Below are positions 54,032-62,503 of a stretch of 64,000 nt of DNA, piece after piece; position 1 is the first letter of the stretch, and each line of letters begins with the position of its first letter. Both the position numbers and the translations under genes were made by a program. The stretch covers positions 6,769-70,768 of the forward strand of contig CAKTFH010000010.1 in NCBI GenBank assembly GCA_934555895.1, given 5' to 3'. The notes under the pieces were generated by a model. The model was not told where the DNA came from. It saw only the letters and a list, made by a program, of their open reading frames with translations, and did no database searches. This DNA is from an uncultured Muribaculaceae bacterium. Its GTDB lineage: Bacteria > Bacteroidota > Bacteroidia > Bacteroidales > Muribaculaceae.

Positions 54032-55354
54032 ATGCACAACAATATAGGCATCATAATAAGGCGCGAATTTGCCGAGCGCGTTGCAAAAAAAAGTTTCATA
54101 ATCACCACACTGCTCACTCCGGTGCTCATGCTCCTGCTGATGGTGGCCCCGGCCGCCATCATGGCATTCTCCACCCCATCGCAAAAGCACCTCGCCGTAG
54201 TCGACGAAAGCGGAATGATGTTCGGACCCATACAGAAAGGCACCTCCGATATCGAATTTCTCGATGTGACACGCTATAACGCTCCGGTCGACTCAGCCAT
54301 TGCCAACGATACATACGACGGAGTGCTCTACATCGGGCCTGATGTGATCGAGAATCCACGCAACGCCACCCTATACCTCCACGACGCCGGAGGTATTGAA
54401 ATTGAAGGCACTCTCAACAGCATCATCTCAAAAACCATAGAGGATGGCCGCCTGAAAGCCTACAATATCGAGAATCTTCAGGAAATACTCGACGAGGTAC
54501 AGGTGGATGTGCATCTCTCGACCGTGCGAATCGACGAAAGCGGCGAGGAGGAAAGCACATCATCGGTGCTGTCGATGGGCATAGGCATGGCCATGACATT
54601 CATCCTCTACATGTTCCTGCTCATCTACGGCCAGATGGTGATGACCTCCATCATCGAGGAGAAAAACAACCGCGTGCTCGAGCTGGTGGTGTCGTCGGTG
54701 CGTCCGCTCGACCTCATGCTCGGCAAGATTCTCGGCGTAGGCCTCGTGGCGGTGGTGCAGGTTGTTATCTGGGGAGTGCTGCTATGCGTGATGTCGGCGC
54801 TGCTTGTCCCGGCCATCATGCCTGAGTCGCTTGCCGAACAGATATCCATGATGAATGCCGGCACGCTCGACCTGACAGCCTCGGCCGACGACATCGAAAT
54901 GCTTCAGGCACTCGACGCACTCACCTCGGTAAGCTACATCGCCACCATCTTCGGGTACATGCTGCTGTTCCTCGTGGGTGGATTCCTGCTGTACGCATCT
55001 ATTTTTGCCGCCATAGGTTCGGCCGTAGACAATGTGCAGGACGCATCGCAGCTACAGACTTTCGCCATACTTCCCATCATTGTGGCCCTCATCTTCGCCA
55101 TGAGCGTGGCGGCCGACCCCAACAGCACGGCGGCCGTGTGGCTCTCCATGATACCGCTTACCTCCCCAATGGTGATGCTGGCCCGCATACCGTTCGGCAT
55201 TCCGGCATGGGAAATCTGGGTTTCGGTGTTGCTTCTTTACCTCTCGTTCGTGTTTATGGCATGGATTGCGGCCAAGATTTACCGGGTAGGCATATTCATG
55301 TACGGGAAAAAACCATCAGTGAAAGACCTCGTGCGCTGGGCGCGATACAAATAA
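54032..55354 (+). CDS. ABC-2 type permease (NatB-like)
   Basis: Membrane partner of the preceding ATPase; 440 residues. TM1 is near the N-terminus (SFIITTLLTPVLMLLLMVAP) and is followed by a large extracytoplasmic domain (about 50-180). A cluster of TM helices then lies at about 185-210, 235-260, 305-340, 345-370 and 395-420. The cytosolic coupling loop has IIEEKNNRVLELVVSSVRPLDLMLGK, typical of ABC2_membrane_3/NatB. Ends with basic SVKDLVRWARYK. A strong terminator follows. Confidence 0.92.
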   Translation: MHNNIGIIIRREFAERVAKKSFIITTLLTPVLMLLLMVAPAAIMAFSTPSQKHLAVVDESGMMFGPIQKGTSDIEFLDVTRYNAPVDSAIANDTYDGVLYIGPDVIENPRNATLYLHDAGGIEIEGTLNSIISKTIEDGRLKAYNIENLQEILDEVQVDVHLSTVRIDESGEEESTSSVLSMGIGMAMTFILYMFLLIYGQMVMTSIIEEKNNRVLELVVSSVRPLDLMLGKILGVGLVAVVQVVIWGVLLCVMSALLVPAIMPESLAEQISMMNAGTLDLTASADDIEMLQALDALTSVSYIATIFGYMLLFLVGGFLLYASIFAAIGSAVDNVQDASQLQTFAILPIIVALIFAMSVAADPNSTAAVWLSMIPLTSPMVMLARIPFGIPAWEIWVSVLLLYLSFVFMAWIAAKIYRVGIFMYGKKPSVKDLVRWARYK

Positions 55355-55427
55355 GATCATGCCGGCGAACTGATACAACGCCACTTCAAACCTCCCGCTT
55401 TGACATGCGGGAAGCCACATAGCTTTC

Positions 55428-55495
55428 AAAATGCCACGTTCGGGGCGAGAAAAGCGGTCATTCCGCTCTTTATCTGCCCCGAACGTGGCATTTTT
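55428..55495 (+). terminator. Strong terminator after natAB-like genes
   Basis: Perfect 19-bp outer stem (55428-55446 with 55476-55494) and a second inner stem (AAAGCGG/CCGCTcTTT), with five T at the 3' side. It ends the ABC operon before gdhA. Confidence 0.85.
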
Positions 55496-55575
55496 GGCAT
55501 CGTAGTGCTTACAATATGCTGTTAAACATAAAATTTTTCCTTACACATTCTGCACCATATTCCATTTTTATTCTT

Positions 55576-55583
55576 TATTTTTG
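55576..55583 (+). promoter_or_regulatory. -7 box of gdhA
   Basis: TATTTTTG, 44 nt before the ATG at 55628. Confidence 0.5.
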
Positions 55584-55627
55584 CCTTCGACAAAACCGTC
55601 AACCAAACTACATACCAATATACGACT

Positions 55628-56965
55628 ATGGATGTAAACAATATCATGAGCGCCCTCGAGGCTAAACACCCGGGCGAGAAAGAGTATCTGCAGGCAGTGC
55701 GCGAAGTGCTGCTCTCTGTAGGCGATGTGTACAACCGTCATCCTGAGTTCGAGCGCAACAAAATCATCGAGCGCATGGTGGAGCCCGACCGCATCTTCAC
55801 CTTCCGCGTGACATGGCTCGACGACCGTGGCGAAGTGCAGAACAATATCGGCTACCGCGTGCAGTTCAACAACGCCATCGGCCCGTACAAAGGCGGCATC
55901 CGTTTCCATGCATCAGTAAACCTCAGCATACTTAAGTTCCTCGGTTTCGAACAGACATTCAAAAACGCACTCACCACACTGCCCATGGGCGGCGCCAAGG
56001 GAGGTTCCGACTTCTCACCCCGTGGCAAGAGCGACCGTGAGATCATGCGGTTCTGCCAGGCCTTCATCCTCGAGCTCTGGAAGAACCTCGGTCCCGACCG
56101 CGATGTTCCCGCAGGCGACATCGGTGTGGGCGGACGCGAAGTGGGCTACATGTACGGCATGTACAAGAAGCTCATGAACGAGCACACCGGCACATTCACC
56201 GGCAAAGGTTTCGATTTCGGCGGCTCACGCCTCCGTCCCGAGGCCACCGGCTTCGGAGCCCTCTACTTCGTGCAGAATATGCTCGCACGCCTGGGCGACG
56301 ACATCAAGGGCAAGACAGTGGCCATCTCGGGCTTCGGCAACGTGGCCTGGGGCGCTGCAACCAAAGCCAACGAGCTCGGTGCCAAGGTGGTGACCATCTC
56401 GGGTCCCGACGGATACATCTACGACCCCGACGGCATATCGGGCGAGAAGATACAGTATATGCTCGAACTCCGCGCATCGGGCGACGACATCGTGGCACCC
56501 TATGCCAAGAAATTCCCCGGCTCTACCTTCTACGCAGGCAAGAAACCCTGGGAGCAGAAAGTGGACATCGCACTCCCCTGCGCCACACAGAACGAGGTGA
56601 ATGGCGACGACGCAGCCATGCTCGTGGCCAACGGCGTGAAACTCGTCGCCGAAGTGTCGAACATGGGCTGCACACCCGAAGCCATCGACACCTTCATCGC
56701 CGCCCGCGTCAACTACGCTCCAGGCAAGGCAGTGAACGCCGGCGGAGTGGCCTGCTCAGGCCTTGAGATGACACAGGATGCCGAGCACCTGCAGTGGACC
56801 GCCGAGGAGGTCGACGCCAAGCTCCACCAGATCATGGCCTCCATCCACGAGCAGTGCGTGGCCTACGGCCTCGAGCCCGACGGATATCTCAACTACATGA
56901 AGGGAGCCAACATCGCCGGCTTCATGAAAGTGGCCAACGCCATGATGGGACAGGGCGTAATCTGA
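55628..56965 (+). CDS. gdhA: NADP-specific glutamate dehydrogenase
   Basis: Forms glutamate from 2-oxoglutarate and ammonia; 445 residues, the hexameric class. Catalytic region: YKGGIRFHASVNLSILKFL and PMGGAKGGSDFSPRGKS with the conserved lysines, then PAGDIGVGGREVGYMYG. The dinucleotide fold opens at VAISGFGNVAWGAA. C-terminal signature VNAGGVACSGLEMTQDA. It is monocistronic, between a terminator upstream and a hairpin at 56998-57046 downstream. Cofactor preference for NADP is inferred from the family. Confidence 0.96.
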   Translation: MDVNNIMSALEAKHPGEKEYLQAVREVLLSVGDVYNRHPEFERNKIIERMVEPDRIFTFRVTWLDDRGEVQNNIGYRVQFNNAIGPYKGGIRFHASVNLSILKFLGFEQTFKNALTTLPMGGAKGGSDFSPRGKSDREIMRFCQAFILELWKNLGPDRDVPAGDIGVGGREVGYMYGMYKKLMNEHTGTFTGKGFDFGGSRLRPEATGFGALYFVQNMLARLGDDIKGKTVAISGFGNVAWGAATKANELGAKVVTISGPDGYIYDPDGISGEKIQYMLELRASGDDIVAPYAKKFPGSTFYAGKKPWEQKVDIALPCATQNEVNGDDAAMLVANGVKLVAEVSNMGCTPEAIDTFIAARVNYAPGKAVNAGGVACSGLEMTQDAEHLQWTAEEVDAKLHQIMASIHEQCVAYGLEPDGYLNYMKGANIAGFMKVANAMMGQGVI

Positions 56966-56997
56966 CACTCCATACACAAATAGAGCACATCCCATAC

Positions 56998-57046
56998 GCT
57001 GCCGGAGCGACTTCAGCATGAAGACGCCCCGGCAGCTCGCGTTTTT
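56998..57046 (+). terminator. Terminator after gdhA
   Basis: GCTGCCGG/CCGGCAGC stem (56998-57005 with 57029-57036) followed by TCGCG and five T. Confidence 0.7.
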
Positions 57047-57078
57047 CTTGGTGACTTGACAGAAATTGCTTATCTTTG
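57047..57078 (+). promoter_or_regulatory. Promoter of the Fur-family gene
   Basis: -7 box TATCTTTG (57071-57078) and -33 CTTG (57047-57050), spacer 20 nt. The ATG is only 15 nt after the -7 box, so the mRNA would be nearly leaderless. Confidence 0.65.
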
Positions 57079-57092
57079 CCGATGCAACGGCT

Positions 57093-57578
57093 ATGAACGA
57101 CGACAAAGTGCTCAACCCTGCCCGCGCCGCGCTCTCGCAATATCTCAAAGAAAAGAAAATGAGGCGCACACCCGAGCGGTTTGCCATCCTGGAGAAAGTG
57201 TTTTCCACGGATGCGCATTTTTATGTTGACGCCCTCCACGAAGCCATGGAGATGGAAGGCTACCACGTGAGCCTGTCGACGGTCTACGCCACAGTGCAAC
57301 TCTTTCTTGAAGCAGGCCTCGTGCGGCGCCACCAGTTCGGCAACCAACCCGCCCAGTACGAGCGCGTGCTGCTGGGTGTCACCGAGAGCCACCATCACCT
57401 CGTGTGCACCTCGTGCGGCAAAGTGCGTGCGGTGAAGGCACCGGAGCTCGCGGAGCAAATCAACGCCCTGCGCTATCCGACATTCCGCACCGAGTTTTTC
57501 TCGCTCTATGTCTACGGCATATGCTCCCGCTGCCAGAAACGCATGCGAAAGCTCAAGGCCGCCCAGGCAAGCCGATGA
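57093..57578 (+). CDS. Fur-family transcriptional regulator
   Basis: Metal-dependent repressor of the Fur/Zur/PerR family; 161 residues from the ATG at 57093 (MNDDKVLNPARAALSQYLKEK). The frame runs 9 codons further up, but that overlaps the -7 box. The winged helix at about 15-85 includes RRTPERFAILEKVFST and VSLSTVYATVQLFLEAGLV. The dimerisation domain has the metal-site TESHHHLVCTSCGKVRAV and a C-terminal CSRCQ, giving the two CxxC pairs of the structural zinc site. Which metal or peroxide it senses cannot be told. It is close to purA (66 nt gap) but no regulon is implied. Confidence 0.92.
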   Translation: MNDDKVLNPARAALSQYLKEKKMRRTPERFAILEKVFSTDAHFYVDALHEAMEMEGYHVSLSTVYATVQLFLEAGLVRRHQFGNQPAQYERVLLGVTESHHHLVCTSCGKVRAVKAPELAEQINALRYPTFRTEFFSLYVYGICSRCQKRMRKLKAAQASR

Positions 57579-57644
57579 GCGGCCGCAAGCCATACCCGAA
57601 TAGAAACAAATCAATCATTATATCACACACAACGACTACAGGAA

Positions 57645-58916
57645 ATGAAAGTTGATGTTTTGCTCGGCCTCCAGTGGGGCGACGAAGGAAAAGGTAAAGT
57701 AGTGGATGTGCTCACTCCGCGCTACGATGTGGTAGCCCGTTTTCAGGGTGGGCCCAACGCCGGCCACACCCTTGAATTCGACGGCAAGAAATATGTGCTC
57801 CGCTCCATACCCTCGGGCGTGTTCCAGAACGAGAAAACCAATCTTATAGGCAACGGTGTGGTGCTTGACCCCGTGCTTTTCATGGAGGAAGCCGAGGCCC
57901 TCTGCGAGAGCGGCATCGACCTCAAGCGCACCCTCAAGCTCTCGAAGAAAGCTCATCTTATCTTGCCCACACACCGCCTGCTCGACGCAGCCAACGAAGC
58001 TGCCAAAGGCGCCGGAAAAATCGGCACCACAGGCAAGGGCATCGGTCCCACCTACACCGACAAAGTGGCCCGCAACGGCGTGCGTCTGGGCGATATCTTC
58101 GAGAACTTCACAGAAAAATACACAGCCGCCCGCAATCGCCATCTGGCACGCCTTGAGCAGCTCGGAGCCGCTCCCGACCCCGCAAAGCTCGCCGAACTCG
58201 AAGCCCGCTGGATGCAGGCTGTAGACTACCTGCGCAACTACGCCATAGTCGACGGCGAATTCCTCATCAACGACGCCCTCGCACAGGGCCAGAGCGTGCT
58301 CTGCGAAGGCGCCCAGGGCACCATGCTCGATGTGGACTTCGGTTCATATCCATTCGTAACCTCGTCGAACACCGTAACCGCCGGAGCCTGCACAGGTCTG
58401 GGTGTGGCCCCCAACAAAATCGGTGATGTCTACGGCATCTTCAAGGCCTACTGCACCCGCGTGGGCAGCGGACCCTTCCCCACCGAGCTCCACGACGAGA
58501 CAGGCAAGCGCATCCGCGACCTCGGCCATGAGTACGGCGCGGTAACCGGCCGCGAGCGCCGCTGCGGATGGATTGACCTCGTGGCTCTCCGCTATGCCAT
58601 CATGATCAACGGTGTGACAAAGCTCATCATGATGAAGAGCGATGTGCTCGACGAGTTCCCCGTAATCAAGGCCTGCACCGCCTACCGCGTGAACGGCGAA
58701 CTCACCGACCGCTTCCCATTCTCGATTGATGATGACAAGATAGAGCCGGTGTATGTGGAGCTTCCAGGATGGAAGACACCCATGAGCTCCATGACCTCCG
58801 AGAGCCAGTTCCCCAAGGAATTCAAGTATTACATCGCTTTCCTCGAGAAAGAGCTCGGCACCCCCATCGCCATCGTCAGCGTGGGACCCGACCGCACTCA
58901 GACCATCGAGCGCTGA
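57645..58916 (+). CDS. purA: Adenylosuccinate synthetase
   Basis: GTP-dependent step from IMP to adenylosuccinate in AMP synthesis; 423 residues. Motifs: VLLGLQWGDEGKGKVVD at the N-terminus with the catalytic Asp, GGPNAGHTLEFDGKK with the catalytic His, TGKGIGPTYTDKVAR, CEGAQGTMLDVDFGSYPFVT, and GRERRCGWIDLVAL. The C-terminus ends with SVGPDRTQTI. It is followed by a 28-bp hairpin shared with the convergent LRR gene. Confidence 0.97.
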   Translation: MKVDVLLGLQWGDEGKGKVVDVLTPRYDVVARFQGGPNAGHTLEFDGKKYVLRSIPSGVFQNEKTNLIGNGVVLDPVLFMEEAEALCESGIDLKRTLKLSKKAHLILPTHRLLDAANEAAKGAGKIGTTGKGIGPTYTDKVARNGVRLGDIFENFTEKYTAARNRHLARLEQLGAAPDPAKLAELEARWMQAVDYLRNYAIVDGEFLINDALAQGQSVLCEGAQGTMLDVDFGSYPFVTSSNTVTAGACTGLGVAPNKIGDVYGIFKAYCTRVGSGPFPTELHDETGKRIRDLGHEYGAVTGRERRCGWIDLVALRYAIMINGVTKLIMMKSDVLDEFPVIKACTAYRVNGELTDRFPFSIDDDKIEPVYVELPGWKTPMSSMTSESQFPKEFKYYIAFLEKELGTPIAIVSVGPDRTQTIER

Positions 58917-58934
58917 ATGAAAGCCTGACAGCTG

Positions 58935-58993
58935 CTGCAATAAACACAACCGGGGCCGTGTCGATGACACGGCCCCGGTTGTGTTTATTGCAG
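58935..58993. terminator. Bidirectional 28-bp perfect hairpin between purA and the LRR gene
   Basis: Arms 58935-58962 and 58966-58993 are perfect inverted copies with a 3-nt loop (GAT). It is placed between convergent genes ending at 58916 (plus) and 59002 (minus), so it can end both transcripts. Its AACCGGGGCC core makes a very stable stem, with TTTATT on each 3' flank. Confidence 0.85.
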
Positions 58994-59001
58994 GTTATCT
59001 T

Positions 59002-62000
59002 TTAGCGGACTGCTACCGACACGGCGGCTGTACCTGTTGCAGTGGCGACGCGCACCATATAGATGCCTGAATCTACGGGGATAACCGTGCTGCCTTCAGC
59101 TGCGGAAAGCGAGGCCACATGACGGCCGTCGGCGGTGAAGAGGTCAACAGTGGCGGCCTGAGGAGTCTCCACCAGGATGCAGCCTGCGCCGGGGCGCACG
59201 GATGCACCGGTGCTGGCGGTTACCGACTCTACACCGTCGCCGTCGGAGAACTCCACATAGAGGCGGGTATAGAGGCCCGGCATATCGAACGAGGTGCCCT
59301 CGCGGGGGTCCTCCTCGTTGAGAGTGAAATGCTTCATCGAATAGCCCGGGGCTACGGTCGGAGTGATGGTGAGCGGTATGTATTTGGGCACCTTCGAGCC
59401 GTGGGCGTAGGTGTTGCCTTCGGAATCGGTTACGGTCACGCCGCAACCCTCCACATTGTTGGTAGTGATATCGAGATAAGCCACATCGCTGCCGCCGTTT
59501 GCACCCTGATGCGAGGGTGTCCAGCCGCGGTGCACGGCAATCGACGAGTCGGCGCGGGTGCCTTCGTTGGGGGTCTTGTCGCCACCCTGCTGCACTGCGA
59601 GATTGTAGCTTACCTGACCTACCGACGGGTCAGATTCCTCAGGAGTGTCGGGATAGCGCTCGGGGAGCATGTAATAGATGTCGTTGAGCTGGTCGGCGCT
59701 GAGGCCGTTGCCGTTGATGTAGAGGCGGCGCAGCATGCTCAGATGATGCGTGTCGAGCTCTGTGATGGCATTGTTGGCCACGCTGAGCTGTGTGAGGCCC
59801 GAGTTGGCCGAGAGGTCGATTGATGTGAGGCTGTTGCCGTCGACCGACAGCACCTCGAGGTCAGGATTCTTGCTGAGGTCGATTGATGTGAGCTGATTGT
59901 CGGCCACATTGAGCTCACGAAGAAGGGTATTGTGTGTAAGATCAACCGATGTAAGGCGGTTCGAGCCGAGATAAGCGTATACAAGCTCGGGGCAACCCGT
60001 GAGATCGATCGAAGAGAGGCTGTTGGCCTTCACATCGAGGTAGCGAAGATTGTGCAGAGGTGTCACATCGATAGCGTCAAGCATGCTGATGCCGTCCTCC
60101 TCGAATCCGAAACCGTCGCTGAAAGCCTCGAGCCACATGAGTTCAGGTGTATGGCTCAGGTCAAGAGTCTTTAGGTTTGTGTAAGCCACGTTGAGAAATT
60201 CAAGCCCGGTCACCGGAGTAAGGTCGATGGAACCAACCGGATTCCAGTAGAGCGAGAGGAAGCGGAGATCGGGAGCGTTGGTAAGGTTGACGGCAGTCAC
60301 CTTGTTGTCGTGCAGACCGAGCAGCTCGGCCATATCGCCGTAGCCCGAAAGGTCTATGGCGGCGAGGTCGCCATAGACAGTGACGGTCTCTCCCGCAGCA
60401 GTGCCGTCAATACGTGCTCCCTTTATCTCATATGAGCCCGAGATGTAGGCACGCTGACCTTCGTAAGCCTGACGGCTACCGGTACCCCAGTCCACTTCCA
60501 CAGTACCGTCATCGCCGGTGGTATTCACAAGGAATGAAAGAGGCTGTCCGGGAGTGGTGGTGAAGCTTAGCGATGACTCCTCGTTCACGAAATTCACCTT
60601 CACCTCGGAAGGCTCGGTAATCATGAACCACTGGCTGAAAATCTCCTTGCCATTGACAGTGACACTGCGGAAACGCTTCCCTTCAGCCGGATAAGGGTAT
60701 ATGTGAACCGGCACACCGGGGAGTGCCTGACCGTTGACAGCAGCGATTTTCTGATAATAAGGCTGCTGCCACTGGCTTATGAGGAAGTCACCGCCGGCGG
60801 TGGTGTAACGGTCGAGGTCGTAGTCAAGCGAAAGGCCGAAATTGGGATAGAGACGCTCAAGGGTTCCGGTCACATTCTCGCCGGTGTCAGTGGCATCGAC
60901 AAGGGTGAGCGGCAGAGGAGTATGCGACGCAGTGTTGTCGCCGGCAATGTCACATTTCCAGAGCATGTCCGACGAGGTGGCATAGCTTATGTCGGCAGTC
61001 TCGCCATTTGAACCACGAAGCAGCAGATTATTGTCTGTGCTGTAGTTTTCGCGGGCCACAGGTAAGGTATGGATCGTGTAGTCAACCGATTCACCGGTCA
61101 TGCGGGTATTGTAGCGGAGGTCTATTTTCGAGAGGCCTCCGGGCTGCACGCCGTTGAAATCTACGAACTCGAGCAGAGTGCTCGCTGCTTCAAATGTCTG
61201 AAGGAAATAAGTATACATGAGGTCGACACGCGAAATCTGCGTGTCGCTGATGTTGAGGAAGCGCAGATTTGTTAGCGGTTTCAGGTCGAGTTCTTTTATG
61301 GGATTGCCCGACACATTGACCGTGGTAAGAGCCTTGTTCGCAGACAAATCGAGCGAAGGAATAAGATTGTCGGCCGCGTTGAGCACTCTCAGTTCCGGAC
61401 AGAAGGAGTTGGCCAGCTCTGTAAGCGAGCACCCTGTCACATCGATGCTCTCAAGTTTCGTACAGGCACTTATGTCGAGTTTGTCTACAGAAGCATTGCC
61501 TGCCACCGAAAGCGTGCGGAGCAATGGGTAGTCGCCCAGCACGAAGGGGTCGATGTCGCTCGCCGTATCAAGCTGGTTGTTCGACAGATCGAGCATGGTG
61601 AGCGACGGCATCGAAATCGGATAGAAATGTGAGAGCTGGCAGTTCGAAAGATTTATGGTAGTGAGAGCAGCGTGAGTCTCCTCCGGAGCACAGATGAAAA
61701 CCGAAGCAAACATCGGGCAGTCGCTCACCGTAAGATTGCGGAGTGCGGCGAGATGGCGCATGTCGAGGCACACCAGAGAGGAGTTATCGCTCAAATCAAG
61801 ATTCTGAAGAGTGGCGCCAGCCTTCTCAAGCGAAAGCGTAGGGTTCACTTCAGTACTGTTGCTCAACTGATTGCCCGAGAGGTCGAGAGTGACAAGCGGA
61901 GTGGCATCTGCAAGGGTGAACGATGTGATGGCGTTGTTCTGAAGGTCGAGCTCCGTAAGATTTGTCATCCCTTCCACTTTGGCGGAGGTGAGCTCTGCTT

Positions 62001-62283
62001 CATTGAACGAGAGCGATGTAAGATCGCCCGTAATGGTAATGGTGCCACCTTCCACAGTTCCCTCGACCCATCGCTGATAGGCAGGCATAGATGGGTTGAT
62101 GGTGAAAGGCACAGCCTCGCCGTTACCGAAATCCACACGCAAAGGCGCAGTAGCAGACTTCACGTTGGGAAGAAAGCGCACTTGGGTACCTGCAGGCGCC
62201 GAAGTGTTGAGAACTATGGTGCCCTGCGCTGCAGCACACAGCGATAGAGCGGCCGCAAAAGAAAGCAACAATTGTTTCTTCAT
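59002..62283 (-). CDS. Large secreted leucine-rich-repeat protein
   Basis: 1093 residues with signal peptide (MKKQLLLSFAAALSLCAAAQG). It has two similar modules. Module 1 (about 20-430) opens with a beta domain (APLRVDFGNGEAVPFTIN ... GGTITITGDLTSLSF), then LRRs (LTELDLQNNAITSFTLAD, LVTLDLSGNQLSN). Module 2 (about 570-930) repeats this (GTVEVDWGTGSRQAYEG ... GETVTVYGDLAAIDLSG, then LRRs such as LRYLDVKANSLSSIDLTG and LRELNVADNQLTSIDLSK). Between them (430-570) is a separate beta region. The end, TVDLFTADGRHVASL ... DSGIYMVRVA, is a sorting-like tail. Likely a surface binding protein; ligand unknown. Its promoter region has a perfect 20-bp palindrome. Confidence 0.85.
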   Translation of the reverse strand: MKKQLLLSFAAALSLCAAAQGTIVLNTSAPAGTQVRFLPNVKSATAPLRVDFGNGEAVPFTINPSMPAYQRWVEGTVEGGTITITGDLTSLSFNEAELTSAKVEGMTNLTELDLQNNAITSFTLADATPLVTLDLSGNQLSNSTEVNPTLSLEKAGATLQNLDLSDNSSLVCLDMRHLAALRNLTVSDCPMFASVFICAPEETHAALTTINLSNCQLSHFYPISMPSLTMLDLSNNQLDTASDIDPFVLGDYPLLRTLSVAGNASVDKLDISACTKLESIDVTGCSLTELANSFCPELRVLNAADNLIPSLDLSANKALTTVNVSGNPIKELDLKPLTNLRFLNISDTQISRVDLMYTYFLQTFEAASTLLEFVDFNGVQPGGLSKIDLRYNTRMTGESVDYTIHTLPVARENYSTDNNLLLRGSNGETADISYATSSDMLWKCDIAGDNTASHTPLPLTLVDATDTGENVTGTLERLYPNFGLSLDYDLDRYTTAGGDFLISQWQQPYYQKIAAVNGQALPGVPVHIYPYPAEGKRFRSVTVNGKEIFSQWFMITEPSEVKVNFVNEESSLSFTTTPGQPLSFLVNTTGDDGTVEVDWGTGSRQAYEGQRAYISGSYEIKGARIDGTAAGETVTVYGDLAAIDLSGYGDMAELLGLHDNKVTAVNLTNAPDLRFLSLYWNPVGSIDLTPVTGLEFLNVAYTNLKTLDLSHTPELMWLEAFSDGFGFEEDGISMLDAIDVTPLHNLRYLDVKANSLSSIDLTGCPELVYAYLGSNRLTSVDLTHNTLLRELNVADNQLTSIDLSKNPDLEVLSVDGNSLTSIDLSANSGLTQLSVANNAITELDTHHLSMLRRLYINGNGLSADQLNDIYYMLPERYPDTPEESDPSVGQVSYNLAVQQGGDKTPNEGTRADSSIAVHRGWTPSHQGANGGSDVAYLDITTNNVEGCGVTVTDSEGNTYAHGSKVPKYIPLTITPTVAPGYSMKHFTLNEEDPREGTSFDMPGLYTRLYVEFSDGDGVESVTASTGASVRPGAGCILVETPQAATVDLFTADGRHVASLSAAEGSTVIPVDSGIYMVRVATATGTAAVSVAVR

Positions 62284-62362
62284 CTGATTGTAAGAAATGT
62301 ATGAATAATAAATACCTGTAATATCATGAAAAGCCGGGATGGCTTAACGCAAACCAAAAACA

Positions 62363-62382
62363 GTGCAAACGGCCGTTTGCAC
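62363..62382. promoter_or_regulatory. 20-bp perfect palindrome, possible LacI-type operator
   Basis: GTGCAAACGG followed by its exact reverse complement. It lies just downstream of the expected transcription start of the LRR gene (-7 box at 62404-62411), an ideal place for a repressor. The half-site GCAAACG with a central CG resembles LacI/PurR/CcpA-type operators. The regulator is not known. Confidence 0.6.
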
Positions 62383-62403
62383 GTACATATTGACACTATT
62401 TTG

Positions 62404-62435
62404 CAAAATTAATGCGAAAAATGATACCGTCCAAC
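62404..62435 (-). promoter_or_regulatory. Promoter of the LRR-protein gene
   Basis: Minus-strand -7 TAATTTTG (62404-62411) and -33 GTTG (62432-62435), spacer 20 nt. Leader about 115 nt to the ATG at 62283, containing the palindrome. The interval 62284-62503 holds nothing else seen. Confidence 0.7.
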
Positions 62436-62503
62436 CGCTTAGACTGTCTCAGGCGTTCCAAGTGGGCTTTTTATGCTTTTTTAAGCCTATTTCCGCAGGA
62501 GTA

